Below the pieces are notes generated by a model that did no database searches, was not told where the DNA came from, and saw only the letters and a program-made list of their open reading frames with translations. DNA of 64,000 nt from assembly GCA_028284705.1 (NCBI GenBank), contig JANQRE010000010.1, positions 184,301-248,300 on the forward strand, read 5' to 3'. How positions within the stretch are numbered: position 1 is the first letter of the stretch; every line of letters begins with the position of its first letter. Of this stretch, positions 16,033-24,588 are shown one piece after another. A program made the translations under genes and the position numbers. This DNA comes from Paracoccaceae bacterium (GTDB taxonomy: Bacteria; Pseudomonadota; Alphaproteobacteria; Rhodobacterales; Rhodobacteraceae).

Positions 16033-18927
16033 ATGTTAAGGAAAAAGACCAACGGGGTTGCGCGACGCTCCCAGCGGACTGGTATCCTGTCTGATCTGGC
16101 GGAAAAATCCGTCGACCGCCGCGCCTTTTTGCGCGGATCCGGCCTGGCCATTGGGGGCCTTGCCGCAATTTCAGCTACAGCGGGTTCTGTTACGAAAGCT
16201 GACGCCGCCACGGCGGCCACCGGCGAGGTCGATCTCGTCAAAACCGTCTGCACGCATTGCTCGGTCGGCTGTACTGTCATCGCGGAAGTGTCGAACGGCG
16301 TCTGGACGGGTCAGGAGCCCGGCTGGGACTCACCCTTCAACCTCGGCGCGCATTGCGCGAAAGGTGCTGCGGTGCGCGAACACGCCCACGGGGAACGCCG
16401 CCTGAAATACCCGATGAAGAAAGAGGGTGGCGAGTGGAAGCGCATCAGCTGGGATGAGGCGATCAACGAGATCGGCGACGGCATGATGAAAATCCGGGAC
16501 GAAAGTGGCCCGGACAGCGTCTACTGGCTCGGCTCAGCGAAGCACAATAACGAGCAAGCCTATCTGTTCCGCAAATTCGCCGCCTATTGGGGCACGAACA
16601 ACGTCGATCACCAGGCGCGGATTTGTCACTCCACCACCGTTGCAGGTGTTGCGAACACATGGGGCTACGGCGCCATGACCAACAGCTACAACGACATCCA
16701 CAACTCCAAGGCGATCTTTGTGATCGGCGGCAACCCGGCGGAGGCCCATCCGGTCTCACTTCTGCATATCCTTCGCGCGAAGGAGCAGAACAACGCGCCG
16801 CTCATCGTCTGTGACCCGCGCTTTACCCGCACGGCAGCGCACGCGGATGAATATGTCCGCTTCCGTCCCGGCACCGACGTCGCCCTGATCTGGGGCATCC
16901 TCTGGCACATCTTCGACAACGGCTGGGAGGACAAAGAGTTCATCCGCACCCGTGTCTGGGGCATGGACCAGATCAAGGATGAAGTTGCCAAATGGACGCC
17001 CGAAGAGGTTGAGCGCGTCACCGGAACGCCGGGGAGCCAACTCAAGCGTGTCGCGCGGACCATGGCGAACAACCGTCCCGGCACCGTGATCTGGTGTATG
17101 GGCGGCACCCAGCACACCAATGGCAATAACAACACGCGCGCTTACTGCGTGTTGCAGTTGGCCCTTGGCAACATGGGCACCTCCGGCGGCGGCACCAACA
17201 TCTTCCGCGGCCACGACAACGTGCAAGGCGCCACCGACCTTGGTGTTCTCAGCCACACGCTTCCGGGCTACTACGGTCTCTCGGCAGGGGCTTGGGCCCA
17301 TTGGGGTCGCGTCTGGGAAGAGGATGCCGATTGGCTGAAAGGCCAGTTCGCCATGACCAAGGATGCCGAGGGCAAGGACAAGTCCCTGCAGAACCTCACC
17401 GGTATCCCGGTCTCGCGCTGGATCGATGGTGTGCTGGAGAACCCGGACAACACCGACCAGCCGGACGCGGTCCGGGCGATGGTCCTCTGGGGCCACGCAC
17501 CGAACTCGCAGACCCGGATGAAAGAGATGAAAACGGCGATGGAGAAACTCGACATGCTTGTCGTGGTCGATCCGTTCCCGACCGTCTCTGCGGTGCTGCA
17601 TGACCGTGAGGATGGCGTGTACCTGTTGCCCGCCTGCACCCAGTTCGAAACCCATGGCTCTGCCACGGCGTCGAACCGGTCGCTGCAGTGGCGCGACAAG
17701 GTCATCGATCCGCTCTTCGAGAGCCTGCCGGACGAGGTCATCATGGCCAAGTTCGCCAACAAGTTCGGCTGGGGCGACCGCCTGTTCCGCAATATCGAGA
17801 TGGTCGATGCCGAAACGCCGGTCGTCGAAAGCATCACGCGGGAGTTCAACCGCGGCATGTGGACCGTTGGTTATACCGGTCAGAGCCCGGAGCGGATCAA
17901 GGCCCACATGGCCAACCAGCACACGTTCGACAGAACGACGCTGCAAGCCGTGGGGGGTCCGGTTGATGGCGACTATTACGGTATGCCATGGCCCTGCTGG
18001 GGCACCGCCGAGATGAACCATCCCGGCACGCCGAACCTCTATGACATGTCGAAACCGGTCTCTGAGGGGGGTCTCACCTTCCGCGCCCGCTTCGGTGTGG
18101 AAAGAGACGGCGACAACCTCTTGGCCGAAGGCGTGGCGTCTGTCGGGTCGGACATTCAGGATGGTTATCCTGAGTTCACCATGCAGATGCTCATGGACCT
18201 TGGCTGGGATGGTGAACTCACCGATGAGGAGCGCGCCGCCATCGATGCGGTCGCGGGCGAGAAGACCAACTGGAAAACCGACCTCTCGGGCGGCATCCAG
18301 CGGGTCGCGATCGCCCATGAAATGGCACCGTTCGGAAACGCGAAAGCCAGAGCAGTGGTCTGGACCTTCCCGGACCCGATCCCGCTCCACCGCGAGCCGC
18401 TCTACACCAACCGCCGCGATCTCGTGGCCGACTACCCGACATATGAGGACCGCAAGTTCTACCGCTTGCCGACCATGTATGCCTCGATCCAGAAACAGGA
18501 TTTCTCGAAGGATTATCCAATCATTCTGACATCCGGTCGTCTGGTCGAATATGAGGGCGGCGGCGATGAGACGCGGTCCAACCCGTGGCTCGCCGAGCTG
18601 CAGCAGGACATGTTCGTCGAGATCAACACCCGCGACGCCAACAATCTTGGCATCCGGGACGGCGCGCAGGTCTGGGTGGAAGGTCCCGAAGGCGGCAAGG
18701 TCAAAGTGATGGCCATGGTCACCGAGCGGGTGGGTGAGGGCGTTGCCTTCATGCCGTTCCACTTCGGCGGCCACTTCGAGGGCAAGGACCTCAGGGACAA
18801 ATATCCCGACGGGGCCGATCCTTATGTGCTCGGTGAATCGACCAACACCGCGCAGACCTATGGCTACGATTCAGTGACCCAGATGCAGGAGACGAAAGCC
18901 ACTCTCTGCAAAATCTGGACAGCTTAA
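16033..18927 (+). CDS. formate dehydrogenase alpha (catalytic) subunit, cysteine form
   Basis: Encodes 964 residues. A Tat leader has DRRAFLRGSG near residue 28. A [4Fe-4S] site is formed by C73, C76, C80 and C108 (CTHCSVGC...HCAKG). The metal-ligand position in HQARICHS is Cys198, not selenocysteine, and the flanking His-Ser matches formate dehydrogenases. The bis-pterin-binding dinucleotide domain is at the C-terminus (LTSGRLVEYEGGGDETRSN). It oxidises formate to CO2 in the periplasm and passes electrons to the beta subunit. The tungstate-type ABC genes in the same locus suggest a tungsten cofactor (inference). Start: the ATG after AGGGAGAGAC. Confidence 0.95.
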   Translation: MLRKKTNGVARRSQRTGILSDLAEKSVDRRAFLRGSGLAIGGLAAISATAGSVTKADAATAATGEVDLVKTVCTHCSVGCTVIAEVSNGVWTGQEPGWDSPFNLGAHCAKGAAVREHAHGERRLKYPMKKEGGEWKRISWDEAINEIGDGMMKIRDESGPDSVYWLGSAKHNNEQAYLFRKFAAYWGTNNVDHQARICHSTTVAGVANTWGYGAMTNSYNDIHNSKAIFVIGGNPAEAHPVSLLHILRAKEQNNAPLIVCDPRFTRTAAHADEYVRFRPGTDVALIWGILWHIFDNGWEDKEFIRTRVWGMDQIKDEVAKWTPEEVERVTGTPGSQLKRVARTMANNRPGTVIWCMGGTQHTNGNNNTRAYCVLQLALGNMGTSGGGTNIFRGHDNVQGATDLGVLSHTLPGYYGLSAGAWAHWGRVWEEDADWLKGQFAMTKDAEGKDKSLQNLTGIPVSRWIDGVLENPDNTDQPDAVRAMVLWGHAPNSQTRMKEMKTAMEKLDMLVVVDPFPTVSAVLHDREDGVYLLPACTQFETHGSATASNRSLQWRDKVIDPLFESLPDEVIMAKFANKFGWGDRLFRNIEMVDAETPVVESITREFNRGMWTVGYTGQSPERIKAHMANQHTFDRTTLQAVGGPVDGDYYGMPWPCWGTAEMNHPGTPNLYDMSKPVSEGGLTFRARFGVERDGDNLLAEGVASVGSDIQDGYPEFTMQMLMDLGWDGELTDEERAAIDAVAGEKTNWKTDLSGGIQRVAIAHEMAPFGNAKARAVVWTFPDPIPLHREPLYTNRRDLVADYPTYEDRKFYRLPTMYASIQKQDFSKDYPIILTSGRLVEYEGGGDETRSNPWLAELQQDMFVEINTRDANNLGIRDGAQVWVEGPEGGKVKVMAMVTERVGEGVAFMPFHFGGHFEGKDLRDKYPDGADPYVLGESTNTAQTYGYDSVTQMQETKATLCKIWTA

Positions 18928-18941
18928 GGGAGGAACGAGAC

Positions 18942-19535
18942 ATGGCACGAGCTAAATTTCTCGTAGACGCTGAACGCTGCATCGAATGCAACGCCTGCGT
19001 TACCGCTTGTAAGAACGAGCACGAAGTCCCCTGGGGCATCAACCGCCGGAAGGTCGTCACCATCAATGACGGCTCTCCGGGGGAACGCTCCATCTCGGTG
19101 GCCTGCATGCACTGTTCCGACGCACCGTGCATGGCCGTCTGTCCGGTGGATTGCTTCTACCAGAATGAGGAAGGCGTGGTTCTGCACTCCAAGGACCTCT
19201 GCATCGGTTGCGGTTATTGCTTCTACGCGTGCCCCTTCGGCGCGCCGCAATTCCCGCAAGCGGCCAATTTCGGATCGCGCGGCAAGATGGACAAATGTAC
19301 CTTCTGCGCCGGTGGCCCGGAAGAGACCCACTCCACCGCCGAGTTCCAGAAATACGGTCGCAACCGGATCGCGGAAGGCAAGCTGCCGATCTGCGCCGAG
19401 ATGTGTGCGACCAAGGCGCTTCTGGCCGGGGACGGTGACGTGGTGAGCGGCATCTACCGCGAACGCGTCGTCGCGCGCGGCTTCGGGTCCGGTGCCTGGG
19501 GCTGGGGATCGGCTTATGGTCGTCAGGACGGGTAA
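18942..19535 (+). CDS. formate dehydrogenase beta subunit, four-cluster ferredoxin
   Basis: Encodes 197 residues with four cysteine groups: CIECNACVTACK, CMHCSDAPCMAVCP, CIGCGYCFYACP and CTFC...CAEMC. Together they can hold four [4Fe-4S] clusters that wire the catalytic subunit to the membrane cytochrome b. There is no leader and no C-terminal membrane anchor, so it probably travels with the alpha subunit. It starts 14 bases after the alpha stop, with GGGAGGAACGA as ribosome site. A strong terminator follows 22 bases after its stop. Confidence 0.94.
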   Translation: MARAKFLVDAERCIECNACVTACKNEHEVPWGINRRKVVTINDGSPGERSISVACMHCSDAPCMAVCPVDCFYQNEEGVVLHSKDLCIGCGYCFYACPFGAPQFPQAANFGSRGKMDKCTFCAGGPEETHSTAEFQKYGRNRIAEGKLPICAEMCATKALLAGDGDVVSGIYRERVVARGFGSGAWGWGSAYGRQDG

Positions 19536-19556
19536 GCCGACCAATAGAAAAAAGAC

Positions 19557-19594
19557 AGAAACGCCCCGGCCTTTGATCCGGGGCGTTTCTTTTT
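19557..19594 (+). terminator. strong intrinsic terminator after the beta subunit
   Basis: A perfect 13-base stem (AGAAACGCCCCGG pairing with CCGGGGCGTTTCT, loop CCTTTGAT) is followed by a T-run. Because A's precede and T's follow, it could work in both directions, but only the plus-strand operon ends here. It separates the alpha/beta transcript from the gamma-subunit gene 670 bases downstream. Confidence 0.92.
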
Positions 19595-19643
19595 CGGACA
19601 GCGCGCGATAATTGCGGTTGCTTGCAATCCCACGCGAGGCCCG

Positions 19644-20045
19644 ATGAAGTTGGATGGCAAGCTAGTTGGAAGAGCCATGGGCAAAAAACTCTCAGTCGCA
19701 GCAAAGGACCGGACGCGCGTGCTTTGGCTCTTTTCAAGCTCAATGGTCGGGTCGGTACGGTTTGCCGCAAATCCCGCCGCGGGTGAGGAGTTGTCCGGAA
19801 CCGTCCAACTTGTCCGCCAGCGCTGGTTCAAATCCGAGACGCTGAATTTTCAACTGGAACGTCAAAACACGCTCGAGAAAGGGTTCGGCGATTGGGATTA
19901 CAAAGTCTTCGTCACCCCTGATCAGGACTGTGACATCGAATTCCAGTCCCGCCATTTCCGCGCCGAATTTCTCTTCCGTCTTCTGGCGGTGATTTTTGCT
20001 CTTGGCCTGGTATCCGCACTTATGGTCTTCGCTCTGGGGGCCTAG
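19644..20045 (+). CDS. hypothetical small protein with C-terminal membrane segment
   Basis: Encodes 133 residues. The ATG follows GAGG at short spacing; a second in-frame ATG at 19677 is also possible. The first 100 residues are soluble and beta-prone (SVAAKDRTRVLWLFSSSM, ELSGTVQLVRQRWFKSETL). The last 25 form one hydrophobic segment (FLFRLLAVIFALGLVSALMV), so it is probably a tail-anchored inner-membrane protein. No family recognised. It lies between the beta-subunit terminator and the gamma-subunit gene, on the same strand but probably on its own transcript. A real gene is likely from its length and codon use, with no functional evidence. Confidence 0.5.
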   Translation: MKLDGKLVGRAMGKKLSVAAKDRTRVLWLFSSSMVGSVRFAANPAAGEELSGTVQLVRQRWFKSETLNFQLERQNTLEKGFGDWDYKVFVTPDQDCDIEFQSRHFRAEFLFRLLAVIFALGLVSALMVFALGA

Positions 20046-20268
20046 ACGTGCATTCTCGAACTAAACCTGGACTAACATATTGCTTTTTAGAGATTTTGTA
20101 GAGCTTTCTAGAAACGGCATTGCTTTGCCTTGCCGCATACTTTGCCGACAGAAAACTCTCTTTGGCAACACCGGGCCGATCCGGCTGGAACCCCATCGAA
20201 ACCCTTTCATGAAGACGCCCGTTGGGGTAACCTGACCAAGTCAACATATCCGTGTTCGGGAGGATCAT

Positions 20269-21474
20269 ATGTCGGCGCTTAAGGTTTTGATTCAAGCTAT
20301 CTTTTTTGTGCTGTTGGCCAGCGTTGCAACGGCGCAGGAGGCCACGCCACAACCTGACCGCTCTGCCACCGGCGGGGCGCAGACGCTAGAGGACATTCTC
20401 GCAAGACAACGTGGCGAACAGATCGATGACAGTTTTCGCCGCAATCTGACCGGTGATCCGAACAATGCTGCGGGTCTTGCCAATCAACTCGGCACGTTAG
20501 GCGGCGCGTCCGATCCCGATCTCTGGCGCGCATTACGCTATGACAGCGCCAATATCACCGCCTCAAACAAGGGGCAGGCCGCGACAGTTCTGATCCAGGA
20601 CGGCGGCATGAAATGGCTGGAATTCCGCAACGGGCCACTGAAGACATGGGGGGCCTATCTGCTCGGCGGAACGATCCTGTTCCTGCTGCTCTTTTATCTG
20701 ATCCGCGGTCGCATCAAGATCGACTATGAAAGCACCGGCTACACCGTCGAGCGCTTCAAGAATTTCGAACGCTTCGGTCATTGGCTGCTGGCGATTTCCT
20801 TCATCGTCCTTGGCATCACCGGGCTGATCACCCTCTTCGGACGAAAGGTCATTATTCCGCTTCTCGGCAAGGACGCGTTTGCACCTATCGCTGAGGCGTC
20901 AAAATGGGTGCATAACAACGTCGCCTGGGCCTTCATCGCCGGGCTGATCATGATTTTCGTGATGTGGGTCTGGCACAATCTGCCGCATCGCACCGACATC
21001 AAATGGCTTGCCCAGGCCGGTGGCATTGTCGGCAAGGCGCACCCGCCTGCCCGCAAGTTCAATGCCGGTCAGAAGTTCATCTTCTGGTCCTGCATCCTGT
21101 TGGGCGGCTCGATCTCTGCCTCCGGTATCGCATTGCTTTTCCCGTTCGAACTCTACATGTTCGCGCCCACATTCGAGAAGCTCAACGCCATAGGCCTGCC
21201 TCAACTTGTGGGTCTCGGCGAATTGCCAACAGTCCTCGCGCCCCACGAGGAGATGCAACTTGCAACCGCTTGGCACGCAATTGTCAGTTTCGTCCTTATG
21301 GCGATCATCATCGCGCATATCTATATCGGCTCGGTCGGGATGGAGGGCGCTTACGACGCTATGGGCACCGGTCACGTGAAAGAGGAATGGGCGCGCCAGC
21401 ACCACTCCCTCTGGGTTGATGAGGTGAAACCGGCCCATGATCCCAAGCCTGAAGACGGCACGCCTGCGGAATAA
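20269..21474 (+). CDS. formate dehydrogenase gamma subunit (cytochrome b556)
   Basis: Encodes 401 residues. It has a signal-like first segment ending ATAQ and a ~100-residue periplasmic extension with TLEDILARQRGEQ. Then come four membrane segments near residues 125-145, 175-200, 225-245 and 285-305, with a fifth near 340. Histidines suited to two b hemes lie in FGHWLLAI, SKWVHNN, VWHNLP and ATAWHAIVSF. It takes electrons from the beta subunit and reduces quinone. GGGAGGA lies 5-10 bases before the ATG. It is separated from alpha/beta by a terminator and heads its own gene string (WD40-cytochrome, 41-residue peptide, tupB, tupC). Confidence 0.92.
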   Translation: MSALKVLIQAIFFVLLASVATAQEATPQPDRSATGGAQTLEDILARQRGEQIDDSFRRNLTGDPNNAAGLANQLGTLGGASDPDLWRALRYDSANITASNKGQAATVLIQDGGMKWLEFRNGPLKTWGAYLLGGTILFLLLFYLIRGRIKIDYESTGYTVERFKNFERFGHWLLAISFIVLGITGLITLFGRKVIIPLLGKDAFAPIAEASKWVHNNVAWAFIAGLIMIFVMWVWHNLPHRTDIKWLAQAGGIVGKAHPPARKFNAGQKFIFWSCILLGGSISASGIALLFPFELYMFAPTFEKLNAIGLPQLVGLGELPTVLAPHEEMQLATAWHAIVSFVLMAIIIAHIYIGSVGMEGAYDAMGTGHVKEEWARQHHSLWVDEVKPAHDPKPEDGTPAE

Positions 21475-22764
21475 ATGCTGCGGGCGCTGGCCATTCTAAC
21501 CTGCCTCACTGCGCCCGCCGCGGCACAGGAGTTCTTCACGCTGAAAGGTCATGGCGGGCCGATCATGGACATCGCCGTCTCCCCCTCCGGCCAGATCGCC
21601 ACGGCCAGTTTCGATAATGCGGTCGGCACTTGGGAGGGTACGACACCCACCTGGCTCGATGGCCATGACGCGGCGGTGACCGCGATTGCGTATCTGGGCG
21701 AGGGTGTGGTCCTGTCGGGCAGCGATGATTTCACCCTGCGCCGCTGGTCATCTGAGGAAGCTGAGGTGCTGGGGGAGCATCAGGCCAAAATCCTCGACAT
21801 CGCGACCAGCCCCGACGGGTCGCTCATCGCCACGGCCAGTTGGGACGCCACCATCGGGCTTTGGCCGGTGGATGATCCCGCACAGGTGCGGTTCCTCAAA
21901 GGTCACCGGCAGGGCGTCAATGACATCGCGTTCAGCCCGGATGGCGCGCGTCTCTATTCCGCCTCGACCGATGGCACCATTCGCATCTGGGACGTGAAGG
22001 AAGGACAGGAAAAACAGCAGCTTGCCTCCCACGGCTTTGGGGTCAACGAATTGATTTTGAACGAGGATGACGGCTGGCTCGCCTATGGCGCAGTCGATGG
22101 TGGCACGCGGATGATCGATCCCGAAACCGGCGATCAGATCGCTGATTTCACGCTCGACCGCCGCCCGATTCTGGCGATGGCTTATGATGCGTCTGGCAAG
22201 CAGCTCGCGGTGGGTGATGGCGAGGGGTTCATCATGGTCATCGACACAGAGGCGCGCGAAATCGCCCGTGATTTCAAGGCGACCCGGAAGGGACCCATCT
22301 GGGCGCTGGCCTTCTCACCGGACGGCCAGAACATCCATGCCGCCGGGATCGAGGACATCCTCTATTCCTGGCCCGTCGAGACTATGGACGAACATGAACC
22401 GATGAGCGGCACCACCCGATCTTTCCTCGAGGACCCCGACACGCTGCCCAATGGCGAACGCCAGTTCAAACGTAAATGCTCGATCTGTCATGCGCTCACC
22501 GCAGGCAGTGCCCGCAAGGCGGGCCCCAGCCTTTACAACCTCTTCGGGCGGCGCGCCGGCACGGTGTCCGACTACAAATATTCGCCAACCTTGGATGGAT
22601 CGGATATTATCTGGTCGGATCAAACGATTAATGATCTGTTCGATATCGGCCCGGACCACTATATTCCGGGGTCAAAGATGCCGCAGCAGCGCATCGCCAA
22701 ACGTCAGGACCGGGACGACCTGATCGACTATCTGCGCACCGCAACCGCGCTTGGGGGGAATTGA
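21475..22764 (+). CDS. exported WD40-repeat / cytochrome c fusion protein
   Basis: Encodes 429 residues. Residues 1-18 are a signal peptide (MLRALAILTCLTAPAAA). About residues 20-310 form a seven-bladed WD40 propeller (ATASFDNAVGTWE, SGSDDFTLRRW, ATASWDATIGLW, SASTDGTIRIWDV and degenerate later blades). The C-terminus is a class I cytochrome c with CSICH (C335, C338, H339) and an axial Met in GSKMPQ. The start ATG directly abuts the gamma-subunit stop, so translation is coupled. It probably acts in the periplasm as an electron partner or redox sensor for formate dehydrogenase, with the propeller as docking platform (inference). Confidence 0.88.
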   Translation: MLRALAILTCLTAPAAAQEFFTLKGHGGPIMDIAVSPSGQIATASFDNAVGTWEGTTPTWLDGHDAAVTAIAYLGEGVVLSGSDDFTLRRWSSEEAEVLGEHQAKILDIATSPDGSLIATASWDATIGLWPVDDPAQVRFLKGHRQGVNDIAFSPDGARLYSASTDGTIRIWDVKEGQEKQQLASHGFGVNELILNEDDGWLAYGAVDGGTRMIDPETGDQIADFTLDRRPILAMAYDASGKQLAVGDGEGFIMVIDTEAREIARDFKATRKGPIWALAFSPDGQNIHAAGIEDILYSWPVETMDEHEPMSGTTRSFLEDPDTLPNGERQFKRKCSICHALTAGSARKAGPSLYNLFGRRAGTVSDYKYSPTLDGSDIIWSDQTINDLFDIGPDHYIPGSKMPQQRIAKRQDRDDLIDYLRTATALGGN

Positions 22765-22765
22765 G

Positions 22766-22891
22766 ATGAAGGTGATACTCGCCGCAGCCGCAGCCACCGT
22801 GATCATCGCCGTTGGCTCGAATATGGTGCTCAACAATGCCGGGTTCTCGGCTCAGGAGCAGACCTCCAGCCCCTCTGTGCGCCTCGACTGA
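22766..22891 (+). CDS. 41-residue membrane-anchored peptide of the formate dehydrogenase operon
   Basis: The frame starts one base after the WD40-cytochrome stop, with GGGGGGAA just upstream. The product begins MKVILAAAAATVIIAVGSN, a hydrophobic helix, then has a short polar tail ending PSVRLD. The start, the ribosome site and its place in the operon all support translation. Similar tiny proteins with a C-terminal VRLD are, as I recall, common at this place in Rhodobacteraceae. It may be a single-pass subunit of the membrane complex or an uncleaved signal peptide; there is no direct evidence of function. Confidence 0.6.
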   Translation: MKVILAAAAATVIIAVGSNMVLNNAGFSAQEQTSSPSVRLD

Positions 22892-22921
22892 TCCGTGCGC
22901 GAGACCTGAGACACCAATGTC

Positions 22922-23626
22922 ATGAGCGAAATCTGGGCCGGTCTTCAGGCTGCTTTCTGGCTGATTGTGACGCTCGACACTGATCTGGTGGAGATCACGC
23001 TGCGCTCCCTACAGGTCAGCCTGACAGCATTGGTGATCGCCTCGGCCATAGCCCTGCCGTTCGGGACCTGGCTCGCGATCCGCCGCTTTCGACACCGCCG
23101 CACCGTCATCGCGATCCTCAACGCACTCATGGGTCTGCCACCGGTCGTGGTCGGTCTGATCGTCTATCTGCTCCTGTCCCGCTCAGGCCCCTTCGGTGTC
23201 TTTGGTCTGCTCTTCACGCCCACGGCGATGATCATCGCTCAAGTGATCATTATCACGCCGCTCATCGCCTCGATCACCCATCAGGCCATGCGCGAGCTTT
23301 GGGCGGAGTATCATGACCTTCTGATTTCGCTGAACACCACCAAGCGCCAACGCATGGCAACTCTGATCTGGGACGGGCGCCGCACGCTTTTGACCGCCTC
23401 TCTCGCGGGCTTCGGGCGCGCCATCGGTGAAGTCGGCGCGATCATGATCGTGGGCGGCAATATCGACCACGCCACCCGTGTCCTGACCACCGCTATCGCG
23501 CTGGAAACGGGTAAGGGCGATTTCGCGCTCGCGCTTGGTCTGGGTTTCGTGCTGATCGCTCTGGCACTCTTCGTGAACTTCACGATCCACGCCCTGTCCC
23601 GCACCGAACGGGAGGGACGGTGGTGA
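22922..23626 (+). CDS. tupB: tungstate-type ABC transporter permease
   Basis: Encodes 234 residues with about five membrane segments and the ABC-permease EAA-like loop (HDLLISLNTTKRQRMATLIW then GFGRAIGEVGAIMIVGGN). The ALPFGTWLA and NALMGLPPVVVGL stretches and the AIGEVGA motif are typical of TupB/WtpB-type oxyanion permeases rather than ModB. It would form the membrane channel for tungstate (possibly molybdate) import, serving the cofactor of the formate dehydrogenase encoded upstream. It overlaps tupC by 4 bases. It follows the 41-residue peptide gene by 30 bases. Confidence 0.85.
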   Translation: MSEIWAGLQAAFWLIVTLDTDLVEITLRSLQVSLTALVIASAIALPFGTWLAIRRFRHRRTVIAILNALMGLPPVVVGLIVYLLLSRSGPFGVFGLLFTPTAMIIAQVIIITPLIASITHQAMRELWAEYHDLLISLNTTKRQRMATLIWDGRRTLLTASLAGFGRAIGEVGAIMIVGGNIDHATRVLTTAIALETGKGDFALALGLGFVLIALALFVNFTIHALSRTEREGRW

Positions 23627-24333
23627 GCCAGATGTCTCTCAGTCTCCGCGATGTCACCGTGAAGCGGCGCGGCAAAACGATCCTCGGGCCGGTCACGCTC
23701 GATCTGCCGACGACCGGGTTCACCATCGTCATGGGACCGAACGGCGCCGGAAAGACGACGCTTCTCAAGGTGATGCACGGGGTGGAGCGGCTCACGGCGG
23801 GCGATCTGACATGGTCCGCGCCGCATGAGATCGCCCGCCAATCGCAGGCTTATGTCTTCCAAAGCCCGGTGATGCTACGCCGCACTGTTCGTCAGAACCT
23901 CGCCTATCCGCTGACGCTGCAGGCTGCACCGAAATCCGAGATCGAGGCGAAGGTGCGCGATTGGGCCGCACGCATCGGTCTCGCCGACGCGCTGGATCGC
24001 CCCGCCCCCAGACTGTCAGGCGGAGAGAAACAGAAGCTCGCCCTCGGCCGCGCCCTCATCCGCAACCCACAGGTGCTGTTTCTCGATGAGCCCTGTGCCA
24101 ATCTCGATGGCCGCGCGACGCGCGAGATCGAAGCGCTGCTCGCCGACGCCCATGCCCGCGGCACCCGCATCATCATGACTACGCATGATCTGGGCCAGGC
24201 ACGGCGCCTCGCCACAGATGTCTTGTTCCTGTTGGGCGGGGCCATACATGACCATGGGAAGGCAGCATCTTTCTTCGCCAGACCCGCCACATCAGAGGCA
24301 CAAGCTTTCCTGAAAGGAGACATCGTCGAATGA
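23623..24333 (+). CDS. tupC: tungstate-type ABC transporter ATPase
   Basis: Encodes 236 residues from the GTG in the GTGA overlap with tupB; another GTG one codon upstream is nearly as good. GGAGGG lies just ahead. It has Walker A GPNGAGKTT, ABC signature LSGGEKQKLALGRAL, Walker B VLFLDEP and the switch His in TTHDLGQARRLA. It is short, with no C-terminal regulatory domain, as in TupC. It powers the transporter with TupB. The stop overlaps the ATG of a short open frame that looks like a lost tupA. Confidence 0.86.
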   Translation: MSQMSLSLRDVTVKRRGKTILGPVTLDLPTTGFTIVMGPNGAGKTTLLKVMHGVERLTAGDLTWSAPHEIARQSQAYVFQSPVMLRRTVRQNLAYPLTLQAAPKSEIEAKVRDWAARIGLADALDRPAPRLSGGEKQKLALGRALIRNPQVLFLDEPCANLDGRATREIEALLADAHARGTRIIMTTHDLGQARRLATDVLFLLGGAIHDHGKAASFFARPATSEAQAFLKGDIVE

Positions 24334-24407
24334 TGCGCGCCTTGGTTTTTCGTACGGTTTTCCTCTCCGGGACCACGCAGGCCGAGACGATGAAGAGGAG
24401 ATCATGA
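24330..24407 (+). pseudogene. tupA: probable tupA remnant: signal-peptide stub
   Basis: An ATG overlaps the tupC stop (ATGA) and has AAGGAG about 10 bases upstream. It opens a 25-codon frame reading MMRALVFRTVFLSGTTQAE before running out at TGA. This is a signal-peptide-like beginning where a tungstate-binding protein would be expected, and no TupA-like mature sequence follows in any frame before ugpB. The simplest reading is that tupA was deleted from just after its signal peptide. Alternatively, this is a chance short frame or a small leader peptide. Confidence 0.45.
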
Positions 24408-24552
24408 CGGATTTTGCGCTCAATCCCCTGTGAGGGTCCGAAACATACATAGGACGGACAGACAAGCTCCGACTTTGGGATAGACCGCCCGCGACCGGGC
24501 TGTTTATCATGTTTCCATTACAATCGGTACGCAGATTGCCGACATGATCGAG

Positions 24553-24572
24553 AGTTTTGCGATCACAAAACT
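24553..24572. promoter_or_regulatory. inverted repeat upstream of ugpB
   Basis: AGTTTTG, six bases CGATCA, then CAAAACT: perfect 7-base arms, 16 bases before the ugpB ATG and just ahead of its ribosome site (GGGAGAA). The position fits an operator or a leader hairpin controlling the glycerol-3-phosphate importer. It does not match a PhoB box. No bound regulator can be named. Confidence 0.4.
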
Positions 24573-24588
24573 AAAATGGGAGAAATAA

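Noticed and set aside
16612..16632. Possible selenocysteine (TGA) at the active site of formate dehydrogenase
   Set aside because: The codon at the ligand position is TGT (Cys198), so the enzyme is the cysteine form and no SECIS element is needed.
16756..18774. A 672-codon open frame antisense to the formate dehydrogenase alpha gene
   Set aside because: It mirrors a highly conserved coding sequence; its translation is rich in His, Arg and Val with no family match, as expected from antisense reading of GC-rich codons.
24334..24588. PhoB box upstream of ugpB
   Set aside because: No pair of CTGTCA-like direct repeats with correct spacing could be found; only the AGTTTTG inverted repeat stands out.
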